Assembly (NCBI GenBank): GCA_002782605.1
Contig: PFIF01000180.1
Coordinates: 1 to 11,331, forward strand
DNA from: Deltaproteobacteria bacterium CG_4_8_14_3_um_filter_43_13
GTDB taxonomy: Bacteria > Desulfobacterota > UBA8473
Reading direction: 5' to 3'
DNA length: 11,331 bases
Positions within the stretch are counted from its first letter, which is position 1. Every line of letters begins with the position of its first letter. The notes below the pieces were generated by a model. It ran no database searches and was not told where the DNA came from. It was given only the letters and a program-made list of their open reading frames with translations. Of this stretch, positions 1-6,860 are shown piece by piece. The position numbers were made by a program, and so were the translations under genes.

Positions 1-1679
1 GCTCCCACACTTACTGCCCCTGTTGGTTTTTCCTTTACCTTAATATTGAGATTAAGCTTCTCATCATCAGTACCTTTTCCAGTATCAAAACTGACTTCTT
101 CAAAGTATCCCAATCTATTTACCTTTTGGTAACTCTTGCTCAATTTTTCTTTGTCATACAGGTCACCTTCTGCAACTTTTAACTCTCGTCTAATTACCTT
201 ATCTCGGGTTCTAGTATTCCCAGTTATGGAGATCCTCTCGAAATGTACCTTTTTGCCTTTATGGACATCCAGGGTTAAATCAACCAATTGAGTTTCTCTG
301 TCAATAGAGGTTAAAGGTGTTACATCAGCAAATGCATATCCGGCTCCGGCATATTTATCAGTAAGATTAACTACGTCTTTTCTAAGTAACTGACGACTGA
401 ATATTTTTCCTGTGGTCATGTTTAATTTCTTCAGAAGTTCCTCTTTTCCCCCTATTAAGTCACCTTTAATATCGACTTTCCCGACCTTAAACTGTTTGCC
501 TTCGTTAATCGGAACAGTAATATATATCCAATCTTTATCGTGGGTTATCTCAGGTTTGCCAACTTTGATATCTATATAACCGTTATCGCTATAAAATGCG
601 ATTATCTTGTCTTGGTCTTGTTGCAGCACATCCTCCTTTAATACCCCAGAATCAGTTAACCAGGAAAAGAAACCCTTTTCATCTGTCTGAATAATACCCC
701 GCAATTCTTTATCACTGTACGCCTTGTTATCAATAAATCTAATATTCTTTATTTTGGTTTTCTTATTTTCCGTAATCTTTAAATCTACTATAGCTTCCTT
801 TCTTTTCAAATAGTACACTTTATAGTCAACTTCTGCTGCCCAATACCCTTTATCCCTGTAGAATTTAAGTACACTTTTGATGCTGTCCTCTATTTTGTTG
901 AAATTCAAAATTGTGCGGGGTTTAATACCTATGACTTCCATAATGTCTTTTTTTTCAATAAACCTATTACCACTTATATTAATTTCCTTGATAGAGGGTT
1001 TTTCACTAACAACAAAGGTTATTTCCTTGCCCGATGGGGTATCTGCCTTAGAAACGTTCACATCTTCAAAATAGTCCATATCGTAAATGCTTTTTAGATC
1101 TTCCCGCAAGGTCTTTTGTGAAAGCACCTCTCCTTCCTTACTCTTAATATGAGATTTAATGGCATCTGCTTCAATTCTGTCGTTCCCCTTGATAGATATC
1201 TTAACGATTATATCTTCCCCCAGTAATTTCAGGTTAATGTGTCTTGCCAGCTCACCAAGTTTGGAGGTCAAAGTATCAAGGCCCCTGCCATCAATATAAA
1301 TCCTGATGGGTGATTTATGCCCTCTAATCTCTAAAACTCTGGTGTCAAAGCTAATGCCTTTTCCTATCTTTGTAAAACTGCCCCAAATTACAAAGTCCGC
1401 ACCTAGTTTAATGCCAACTCTCCTTACAAAATCTTCATCTATCTCCCCTTCTGATCTTCCCTTTAATTCGGCTTCCAGTACAGATTTTTCTATAAAAGAA
1501 GCCCCTTCATTTTCTTTGATATGAGAGATCAGAATGTCTGATATCTTCTCTTTTAAATAGCCCAGGTTTTCTGGGCTATTAATCTGAAAAGGAAAGATGC
1601 CAATTTTTATAGTCTCCTGGCCATAAGCAACCTGGCAACTCAAAAAGCACACCAAAAGAATCAATATCTTTTTAAACAT
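1..1679 (-). CDS. bamA: Outer membrane protein assembly factor BamA, 3'-truncated by window edge
   Basis: BamA is the central Omp85 protein of the BAM complex and inserts beta-barrel proteins into the outer membrane. I translated 559 codons from the ATG at 1679; the frame is open to base 3, so the barrel lies outside the window. In order I see a signal peptide (residues 1-20, ending VAYG), an extra domain of about 130 residues (about 24-150) with the pattern LGADFVIWGSFTKIG (92-106) that resembles TolB-N/CsgG-type domains, and five POTRA repeats (about 157-226, 228-303, 306-394, 397-474, 477-550), several with the typical GN..(I/T)....I and GYF/GYW turns. The sequence KEKPTGAVSVG at 549-559 is the classic entry into the barrel. 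A GAGGA-type ribosome site lies about 12 bases upstream. The gene follows lolD on the same strand after 178 bases of repeat-bearing spacer. Family assignment is firm; the name of the extra domain is inference. Confidence 0.95.
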   Translation of the reverse strand, partial: MFKKILILLVCFLSCQVAYGQETIKIGIFPFQINSPENLGYLKEKISDILISHIKENEGASFIEKSVLEAELKGRSEGEIDEDFVRRVGIKLGADFVIWGSFTKIGKGISFDTRVLEIRGHKSPIRIYIDGRGLDTLTSKLGELARHINLKLLGEDIIVKISIKGNDRIEADAIKSHIKSKEGEVLSQKTLREDLKSIYDMDYFEDVNVSKADTPSGKEITFVVSEKPSIKEINISGNRFIEKKDIMEVIGIKPRTILNFNKIEDSIKSVLKFYRDKGYWAAEVDYKVYYLKRKEAIVDLKITENKKTKIKNIRFIDNKAYSDKELRGIIQTDEKGFFSWLTDSGVLKEDVLQQDQDKIIAFYSDNGYIDIKVGKPEITHDKDWIYITVPINEGKQFKVGKVDIKGDLIGGKEELLKKLNMTTGKIFSRQLLRKDVVNLTDKYAGAGYAFADVTPLTSIDRETQLVDLTLDVHKGKKVHFERISITGNTRTRDKVIRRELKVAEGDLYDKEKLSKSYQKVNRLGYFEEVSFDTGKGTDDEKLNLNIKVKEKPTGAVSVG

Positions 1680-1741
1680 CCGGGCTAGGTTTCCTCTTAA
1701 TTGATAACTATCAACAGATACTACCAAATTGGGATGGCAAA

Positions 1742-1843
1742 GTAAAAAGTCGCTTTTCCCTCCCCTGGTGGGAGGGAATAAAAGGGAGGGGGCCCTCACC
1801 CCCACCCTCTCCCATCAAGGGAGAGGGCGTTTTGACTTTTTAC
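1742..1843. repeat. 102-bp MITE/REP-like element with terminal inverted repeats and two hairpins
   Basis: The ends are a perfect 10-bp inverted repeat (GTAAAAAGTC at 1742-1751, GACTTTTTAC at 1834-1843). Inside are two perfect stems: TTCCCTCCC/GGGAGGGAA (1756-1764 with 1770-1778) and CCCTCTCCC/GGGAGAGGG (1805-1813 with 1819-1827, five-base loop). Between them is a G-run and C-run tract. CCCTCACCCC...CCCTCTCCC tracts recur as intergenic repeats in many bacterial genomes, which is recollection rather than a search result. The element sits between lolD and bamA, so its transcript could fold strongly and affect bamA expression. It encodes nothing. Confidence 0.75.
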
Positions 1844-1857
1844 GAGTCCATCTAAAT

Positions 1858-2547
1858 TTAAGACAAGACATCTGAAACAATCATGCCATCCAATAGGCTT
1901 ACCCTGCGAGGCATTTTATCTGCCAGTCTATTATTATGCGTAACCACAACCAGGGTTATCTTCAGTTCTCTATTCAAATTAATCAACAAATCCTGTACTG
2001 CATCCCCTGTCTTTGTGTCCAGATTACCTGTGGGTTCATCGGCAAGTATTACCTCAGGTTTAAGTATCAATGCTCTGGCAATAGCCACCCGTTGCTGTTC
2101 ACCCCCCGACAACTCACCAGGTTTGTGGGTAGTCCTATCTTTCAAGCCAACTTTCTGGAGTATATTCTCAGCTTCAATGCAGGCGTCTTTCTTTTTGATC
2201 CCTCGGATTAAGGCTGGCATCATCGTATTTTCAAGGGCATTAAATTCAGGGAGGAGATGATGAAATTGAAATATAAAACCAATCGTTCTGTTTCTAAACC
2301 CTGCTAGTTTTTTGTCGTCCATTAAAAAGAGATCTTCAGTGTCATAAAAGACATTGCCTGAAGTGGGCCGTTCTATTGCTCCAAGTATGTGAAGCAACGT
2401 ACTCTTTCCCACCCCTGAAGCCCCTACAATAGAGAGCATATCGCCCTTCTTAATATCTAAATCTATACCTTTGAGAACCTCTACCGTTTTATTATTAGAT
2501 TCAAAGGTCTTATACAGATTTCTTGCTCTGATAGATACGGTACTCAT
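1858..2547 (-). CDS. lolD: Lipoprotein-releasing ABC transporter, ATPase subunit LolD
   Basis: LolD is the cytoplasmic ATPase that powers release of outer-membrane lipoproteins from the inner membrane to the chaperone LolA. The 229-residue protein has the full set of ABC motifs: Walker A GASGVGKST (42-50), Q-loop Gln94 within FIFQFHHLLPEFNALEN (the LolD/MacB-type Q-loop region), signature LSGGE (146-150), Walker B VILADEP with D170 and E171, D-loop region GNLD (174-177), and switch histidine in VVTHN (H204). Length is normal for LolD. It starts two bases after the lolC stop codon, so translation is probably coupled; the ribosome site lies inside the end of lolC. FtsE-like or MacB-like ATPases are the alternatives, but the lolC partner and the lysS/bamA setting favour LolD. 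Confidence 0.95.
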   Translation of the reverse strand: MSTVSIRARNLYKTFESNNKTVEVLKGIDLDIKKGDMLSIVGASGVGKSTLLHILGAIERPTSGNVFYDTEDLFLMDDKKLAGFRNRTIGFIFQFHHLLPEFNALENTMMPALIRGIKKKDACIEAENILQKVGLKDRTTHKPGELSGGEQQRVAIARALILKPEVILADEPTGNLDTKTGDAVQDLLINLNRELKITLVVVTHNNRLADKMPRRVSLLDGMIVSDVLS

Positions 2548-2549
2548 TC

Positions 2550-3785
2550 CTATTCATACCTTAACGCTTCAGCTGGAAGCAATCTAGAAGCCTGCCATGA
2601 GGGATACAGAGTAGCGAGAAAACTTATTCCAATAGCAGAGATAGCTATCAAAATGGAATCTACACTGTCTATCCTAATGGGAAGGGTAGATATATAGTAT
2701 ACATCACTGGGCAGCTTTATAAATTTGTATTCGCTGAGGAGAAAACCCAAAGTATAGCCTCCAATTGTTCCAAGCAATGTACCAACAACCCCAACTACTA
2801 ATCCCTCAATAATAAATATCTTCATTATACTACTGGCAGTTGCCCCCATAGATTTAAGGATAGCGATATCCTTATTCTTCTCCATAACTACCATGATAAG
2901 GGTACTGACTATATTAAAGGCTGCTACCATGATTATTAGAATCAAGATTATAAACATTGTAATCTTCTCTAGCTTTAATGCGGCGAATAGATTCCTGTTC
3001 ATTTCCATCCAATCCTTTGTCCAATATGAATAACCTAAATCCATCACAATCCTGGAAGCAATCTCTTTCACTCTATAAATATCATCAGTCTTAACCTCTA
3101 TACCTGTAACAACACCTGGCATATTCATAAAGTCTTGAGCATTCTTCAGTGAAATATATAAAAAAGAGGAATCATATTCATACATCCCGGATTCAAAGAT
3201 ACCAACAATCTTAAATTTCTTCATTCTGGGCACCATACCCATGGGGGTCATAACACCCATGGGCGAAATCAGATTTACCGTGTCTCCGTAGAAGATTCCT
3301 AAATTCCTCGACAATTCCTTACCAATAATAATTCCAGGATAGTTAGTAGCACTGCTGCTAGTCACCTCTAAGTTCAGCAAACTTCCCTCTTTCATATTTG
3401 ATCCTATATTTATTACCTTCCCAATTGTTTTAGGATCAACCCCTCGTAGAACTACTCCCAGAGAACCAGATTTTGAACTTAGCATTGCCTGGGTATATGT
3501 AAATGGGGTTGCAGATTTCACCCCTTTTACCTTCTCAATCTTTCTCATTATTCTTTCATAATCATCCAACCCTTCGTTCTGTTTCAGCACTACTATGTGA
3601 GAATAGTATCCCAGGATCTTGCCTGTAAGATCCTCCTTAAACCCAGTCATGACCCCTATTACCACAATAAGTGTCATGACCCCTATGGCAACTCCTCCAA
3701 TAGAAATAAGGGTAATAATAGATATGAAAGTCTGTTTTCTCTTGGCTTTTAAATATCTTAACCCGATAAATAATTCGTAAGACAT
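2550..3785 (-). CDS. lolC: Lipoprotein-releasing ABC transporter, membrane subunit LolC/LolE family
   Basis: This is the inner-membrane subunit that takes mature lipoproteins from the membrane and passes them to LolA. The 411 residues show the LolC/E layout: a short cytoplasmic start, TM1 (about 21-46), a periplasmic MacB-like domain (about 48-272), then three helices (about 276-300, 322-350, 376-395) forming the FtsX-type domain. Family hallmarks are the segment around TKDWMEMNRNLFAALKLEK (256-274) and the C-terminal PAEALRYE (404-411). Only one membrane subunit is present here, unlike the lolCDE operon of Escherichia coli, so it may act as a homodimer (LolF-like); a second copy elsewhere cannot be excluded. 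It is upstream of lolD, with two bases between them, and downstream of lysS. Confidence 0.93.
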   Translation of the reverse strand: MSYELFIGLRYLKAKRKQTFISIITLISIGGVAIGVMTLIVVIGVMTGFKEDLTGKILGYYSHIVVLKQNEGLDDYERIMRKIEKVKGVKSATPFTYTQAMLSSKSGSLGVVLRGVDPKTIGKVINIGSNMKEGSLLNLEVTSSSATNYPGIIIGKELSRNLGIFYGDTVNLISPMGVMTPMGMVPRMKKFKIVGIFESGMYEYDSSFLYISLKNAQDFMNMPGVVTGIEVKTDDIYRVKEIASRIVMDLGYSYWTKDWMEMNRNLFAALKLEKITMFIILILIIMVAAFNIVSTLIMVVMEKNKDIAILKSMGATASSIMKIFIIEGLVVGVVGTLLGTIGGYTLGFLLSEYKFIKLPSDVYYISTLPIRIDSVDSILIAISAIGISFLATLYPSWQASRLLPAEALRYE

Positions 3786-3847
3786 ACTGTCCTAACCTTA
3801 TCGCACTTAAGGTACAAACATGCAGGGGGTTCGATTTATAGAATCCC

Positions 3848-3874
3848 AATGACGGGCGTCATTAAATGCCGCCC
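3848..3874. repeat. REP-like short palindrome
   Basis: GGGCGTCATT (3854-3863) and AATGCCGCCC (3865-3874) pair at nine of ten positions around a single base. The overlapping stem AATGACG/CGTCATT (3848-3854 with 3857-3863) is perfect with a two-base loop. The two foldings exclude each other. GTAGGGGCGGCATTTAATG-type tracts (read on the minus strand) recur as intergenic repeats in many bacterial genomes; that comparison is from memory. There is no T-run, so I do not call it a terminator. Confidence 0.5.
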
Positions 3875-3889
3875 CTACTTAGTTCACAC

Positions 3890-4066
3890 TGAAAAATTCC
3901 CTTTTCCGCTCTCTGGTTCAGGTTTTTTGACCCATCTATGACTCGCTCCAGGCATTTTCAGAACTCGCCCTTCGGTCTCAAACACCCTGAAAATGCTTAT
4001 CTTCCGCTTCGTCAAGATGGGTACCCCAAAAATCCTGCTCATGTTCGCTCCAAAGGAAATTTTTCA
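3890..4066. repeat. 177-bp nested palindrome between lysS and lolC
   Basis: Three inverted repeats sit one inside another. The outermost is TGAAAAATTCCCTTT (3890-3904) with AAAGGAAATTTTTCA (4052-4066), 14 of 15 pairs. The middle one is ACCCATCT (3930-3937) with AGATGGGT (4015-4022), perfect, extended outward by imperfect pairing of CAGGTTTTTTG with CAAAAATCCTG. The innermost is GCATTTTCAG (3952-3961) with CTGAAAATGC (3987-3996), perfect, with a 25-base loop carrying an AACTCGCCCTTCGG tract. The layout fits a non-autonomous mobile repeat, or a folded RNA in the lysS-lolC transcript. No protein is encoded. With the hairpin at 3848-3874 it accounts for most of the 299-base spacer. Confidence 0.65.
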
Positions 4067-4084
4067 TTCTTCAGGATGAACTAC

Positions 4085-5566
4085 TTATTCCCTGTTTCTC
4101 AGTTGAGGGAACAGAATTACGTCGCGAATAGAAGCAGCATCAGTAAAAAGCATAACCAGCCTATCTATTCCAATGCCTTCACCAGCAGTGGGAGGCATAC
4201 CGTATTCTAAAGCTTTGATAAAATCCTTGTCTAACATACCAGACTCATCATCACTTTCTCCCTTTTGTCTAAGTTCCGTTAAAAACCTTTCCTTTTGATC
4301 TATTGGGTCATTAAGTTCTGAAAAAGCATTTGCTATCTCTCTTCCGCAGATAAAAAGTTCAAACCTATCAACCTCATCCGGGTTTTCATCGTTCCTGCGA
4401 GACAAAGGGGAGGTATCCGTGGGGTAATGAGTAATAAAAGTAGGTTGAATTAAATTGGGCTCTGCAACTTCTTCGAAGATTTGGGTCAAAAGATTACCCA
4501 AGCTGATTTTTCTATCGAACTGAAGTCCAATCTTTTGCCCATATTCCATCAGTTTTTCTTTATCCCTGAGAACCCCTTCCTTAAGTTCACTGTATTTTAT
4601 TATCGCTTCTTTTAGGGTCAAACGTCTCCAGGGTGGTGTAAAATCGAGTTTCACACCTTGGTATTCAAACTCTAAACTATTAAAGAGAGCCCTTGCAATA
4701 CGAGTTAACAACTCTTCTGTGAGATCCATAAAATCCAGATAGGTGGCATAGGACTGATAAAACTCCAGCATGGTAAATTCTGGGTTATGCTGGGTCGATA
4801 TTCCTTCATTCCGAAAATTTCGATTAATCTCATAGACTCTTTCCAATCCAGCAATAACCAATCGTTTTAAATACAATTCTGGGGCAATTCTTAGATAGAG
4901 ATCCATACCCAGCGTATTATGATAGGTTTTGAATGGACGGGCAGTAGCCCCTCCAGGTATAGACTGCATCATTGGAGTCTCAACTTCTAAGAAGTCTCTT
5001 TCATTAAGAAATTCTCTAATAAGCTGTATGATGCGAATTCGTTTGTAAAGTATCTCTCTTGCCTGGGGATTAACAATTAAATCCAGGTATCTCTGTCGGT
5101 ATCTGGTCTCGATATCTACTAACCCATGCCATTTTTCTGGAAGGGGCCTCAATGCCTTGGTTAAAAGTTTAACCTCGTCAACATATACCGTTAATTCCTG
5201 GGTCTTGGTTCGGAAGGGTTTTCCACAAATACCAATAAAATCACCAATATCAAATTTTTGGGAAATTATAAAATTCTCTTTCCCAATAAGATCCTGACGT
5301 ATGTATGCCTGAATCTTACCTTTTCTGTCCTGTATATGCAGAAAGATAGCTCTGCCGAAATTTCGAATGGCCATTATTCTTCCAGCAAGAGAAAACCTTT
5401 CCTTTACCTTTTCTAAATTCTCATTACTTTTATCTTTAAATTCCTTCAAAATATCCTGAGTAAGGTGGGTCACCTTAAAGTCATTAGTGTAGGGATTTAT
5501 CCCTTCTCTCCTCAGATCTTCGATTTTCTTGGCCTTCTGTAATACAAGTTGACTCTGCTCATCCAT
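4085..5566 (-). CDS. lysS: Lysine--tRNA ligase, class II
   Basis: This enzyme charges tRNA(Lys) with lysine in the cytoplasm through a lysyl-adenylate. The 493-residue protein has the normal class II layout: an N-terminal helical start, an OB-fold anticodon-binding domain (about 58-137, with GRIMAIRNFGRAIFLHIQD), then the catalytic domain with motif 1 around FLNERDFLEVETPMM (186-200), motif 2 FRNEGISTQHNPEFTMLEFY (251-270) and motif 3 GIGIDRLVMLF (464-474). The segment RPLPEKWHGLVDIETRYRQR (140-159) is typical of bacterial LysS. The ATG at 5566 is preceded by AAGAGGTGAAAGG. It leads the minus-strand block; lolC starts 299 bases after its stop codon, across repeat DNA. Confidence 0.97.
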   Translation of the reverse strand: MDEQSQLVLQKAKKIEDLRREGINPYTNDFKVTHLTQDILKEFKDKSNENLEKVKERFSLAGRIMAIRNFGRAIFLHIQDRKGKIQAYIRQDLIGKENFIISQKFDIGDFIGICGKPFRTKTQELTVYVDEVKLLTKALRPLPEKWHGLVDIETRYRQRYLDLIVNPQAREILYKRIRIIQLIREFLNERDFLEVETPMMQSIPGGATARPFKTYHNTLGMDLYLRIAPELYLKRLVIAGLERVYEINRNFRNEGISTQHNPEFTMLEFYQSYATYLDFMDLTEELLTRIARALFNSLEFEYQGVKLDFTPPWRRLTLKEAIIKYSELKEGVLRDKEKLMEYGQKIGLQFDRKISLGNLLTQIFEEVAEPNLIQPTFITHYPTDTSPLSRRNDENPDEVDRFELFICGREIANAFSELNDPIDQKERFLTELRQKGESDDESGMLDKDFIKALEYGMPPTAGEGIGIDRLVMLFTDAASIRDVILFPQLRNRE

Positions 5567-5647
5567 CTTGTGCCTTTCACCTCTTAAAGAAAAATATGTA
5601 ACTACTCAGCACCTGACCCCGACGCTTCACATCGAGGTTATAAATGA

Positions 5648-5669
5648 AAGAAACTTGCTCGAGTTTCTT
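5648..5669. other. Perfect 8-bp hairpin in the lysS upstream region
   Basis: AAGAAACT (5648-5655) pairs perfectly with AGTTTCTT (5662-5669) around a six-base loop. It lies about 80-100 bases upstream of the lysS start, on the side where the lysS leader or promoter should be. No T-box specifier pattern or T-run was recognised. It may be part of the neighbouring repeat element or a folded leader; its function is unknown. Confidence 0.4.
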
Positions 5670-5672
5670 AGG

Positions 5673-5793
5673 AGGCACAAAGTGGCAAAGGCACTAAAAT
5701 ACGGTTTACGGTTAACAGTTTACAGTTAATAATTAACCGATAACTGATAACTGATAACTGAACTATTCTTTGTGCCTTTGGTACTCTGTGCCT
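5673..5793. repeat. Repeat element bounded by 22-bp inverted repeats
   Basis: The 22 bases at 5673-5694 (starting AGGCACAAAG) match the reverse complement of 5772-5793 at 19 of 22 positions. Each arm itself contains repeated GGCAC/CAAAGGCAC units. The arms bracket the heptamer array at 5701-5763. GGCACAAAG-rich tracts next to GATAACT-rich tracts look like a dispersed intergenic repeat rather than a gene. It lies in the divergent spacer between lysS and the MOSC gene. Confidence 0.6.
5701..5763. repeat. Nine in-phase degenerate heptanucleotide repeats
   Basis: Read from 5701 in steps of seven, the units are acggttt, acggtta, acagttt, acagtta, ataatta, accgata, actgata, actgata, actgaac. The middle part contains three exact consecutive TAACTGA copies (5741-5761). 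Period seven is held over all nine units although the units have diverged, and neighbouring units resemble each other most, as expected from slippage followed by drift. A seven-base period makes coding use unlikely. It lies inside the inverted repeat at 5673-5793. Confidence 0.7.
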
Positions 5794-5889
5794 TTGCACC
5801 TGCCTGAATAGTTACAATAATTTAAGCTCTGAAGGTTATCGCAATTTGTTTTTGTAGTCAAGTCAAAAGAATTGGCTGGCAAATTCTTC

Positions 5890-5917
5890 TTGACATCACA
5901 CATCGTTAACATATACT
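5890..5917 (+). promoter_or_regulatory. Sigma70-type promoter for the MOSC-hisI unit
   Basis: TTGACA at 5890-5895 is a perfect -35 box. TATACT at 5912-5917 is a near-perfect -10 box (five of six), with a 16-base spacer. The predicted start near 5924 gives a leader of about 90 bases before the ATG at 6013. No other gene lies between, so the promoter most likely serves the MOSC gene and hisI. Confidence 0.65.
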
Positions 5918-6012
5918 CTTCAAGAGCTTTGGAGCAATTAACCCTGAAAGCCAATTCATACTTTTTTTAAAGCTCTCTAAATACAAGACATCGAGGGAAA
6001 GAGTTACGTAGC

Positions 6013-6465
6013 ATGGAGAATAATCCTACAAGAGGAAGGGTGATTGCTGTCTGCATCAGCAAAGATAAGAGTACCAGGAAGGAAAATATAAATAGAGGCA
6101 AGGCAATCAAAGGCTTTGGCTTGGAGGGCGATGCTCATGCTGGCAATTGGCATCGTCAGATAAGTCTGCTCTCTATTGAGAGCATCCAAAAGATGAGGGA
6201 TAAGGGGCTGGATGTTGGTCCTGGAAATTTTGCTGAGAATATAACCACACAGGGAATTGATTTATTAAAACTGCCTATTGGAACAAAACTAACCATAGGC
6301 AAACATGCCCTGCTGGAGGTAACCCAGATTGGTAAAATCTGTCATGCCAGGTGTGCTATCTTTTACGAGGCTGGCGACTGTGTGATGCCAAAGGAAGGGA
6401 TATTTGCAAGGGTGCTAATAGATGGCATAATAGAGATTGAGGATGAAATAAAGGTGGTGAAGTGA
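6013..6465 (+). CDS. MOSC domain-containing protein
   Basis: MOSC domains are beta-strand-rich sulfur-carrier domains related to the C-terminus of molybdenum-cofactor sulfurase; single-domain members are often linked to molybdenum cofactor handling, though most have no proven reaction. The 150-residue protein is a stand-alone MOSC domain. It shows GLEGDAHAGNWHRQISLLS (36-54), GPGNFAENI (69-77), and the cysteine motif GKICHARC (107-114, C110 and C114) that is the likely sulfur-carrying site; C123 is a further nearby cysteine. The ATG at 6013 follows GAGGGAAAG at a rather long distance (about 16 bases), and no better in-frame start is visible. It is followed after one base by hisI, so the two are probably translated together. 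Family is sure; the biochemical role is not. Confidence 0.9.
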   Translation: MENNPTRGRVIAVCISKDKSTRKENINRGKAIKGFGLEGDAHAGNWHRQISLLSIESIQKMRDKGLDVGPGNFAENITTQGIDLLKLPIGTKLTIGKHALLEVTQIGKICHARCAIFYEAGDCVMPKEGIFARVLIDGIIEIEDEIKVVK

Positions 6466-6466
6466 T

Positions 6467-6841
6467 ATGAGATTAGTGGATGAGATAAAATTTGATGAAA
6501 AGGGGCTAGTACCTGCCATCATCCAGGATTACAAAAATAATGAAGTACTAATGCTTGGTTATATGAATAGAGAGGCAGTTAGTAAAACCTTAGAATCGGG
6601 CAAAGTCCATTTCTGGAGCCGATCGAGAGGCAAGATGTGGGTGAAAGGCGAAATCTCAGGGCATACCCAAAGGGTCATGGATATATTCTTCGACTGTGAT
6701 ATGGATACAATACTGGTAAAGGTAGATCAGAAGGTAGCAGCATGTCATACTGGATACAGAAGCTGTTTTTATAGAACGGTAAAGGGAGATGACTTGATAA
6801 TCTGCGGTGAAAAGGTATTTGAGGAGAAAGAGGTTTATTAA
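6467..6841 (+). CDS. hisI: Phosphoribosyl-AMP cyclohydrolase HisI
   Basis: HisI opens the purine ring of phosphoribosyl-AMP, the third step of histidine synthesis, in the cytoplasm. It is a zinc and magnesium enzyme. The 124-residue protein is a complete monofunctional HisI without the HisE pyrophosphatase domain. Seen motifs are VLMLGYMN (27-34), HFWSRSRGKMWVKGEISGHT (48-67), the metal-binding DCDMDT (76-81), and ACHTGYRSCF (92-101). C77, C93 and C100 correspond to the conserved zinc cysteines, and D76, D78 and D80 to the magnesium aspartates. The start overlaps a GGTGGTGAAGTG ribosome site inside the MOSC gene end. No other his gene is nearby, so it is separated from any histidine operon. 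It converges on the acyl-CoA dehydrogenase gene with only 19 bases between and no obvious terminator. Confidence 0.96.
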   Translation: MRLVDEIKFDEKGLVPAIIQDYKNNEVLMLGYMNREAVSKTLESGKVHFWSRSRGKMWVKGEISGHTQRVMDIFFDCDMDTILVKVDQKVAACHTGYRSCFYRTVKGDDLIICGEKVFEEKEVY

Positions 6842-6860
6842 AAATAAACGCTCTGTAGCT

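Noticed and set aside
1756..1827. Rho-independent terminator after lolD
   Set aside because: The stems are strong, but neither has a convincing T-run immediately after it on the minus strand, and bamA follows on the same strand; a repeat element explains them better.
3938..4210. 90-codon plus-strand frame over the palindrome and lysS 3' end
   Set aside because: It lies across the nested palindrome and antisense to the conserved C-terminus of lysS; no ribosome site and no recognisable domain.
5567..5760. T-box or riboswitch leader for lysS
   Set aside because: A hairpin is present, but no T-box consensus, specifier loop or antiterminator/terminator pair could be found.
5701..5763. CRISPR array
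   Set aside because: The repeat unit is seven bases with no spacers; it is a short tandem repeat.
5763..5954. 63-codon minus-strand open frame between lysS and the MOSC gene
   Set aside because: It starts with TTG without a ribosome site, resembles no family I know, and runs into the right arm of the repeat element; it also overlaps the promoter of the plus-strand unit.
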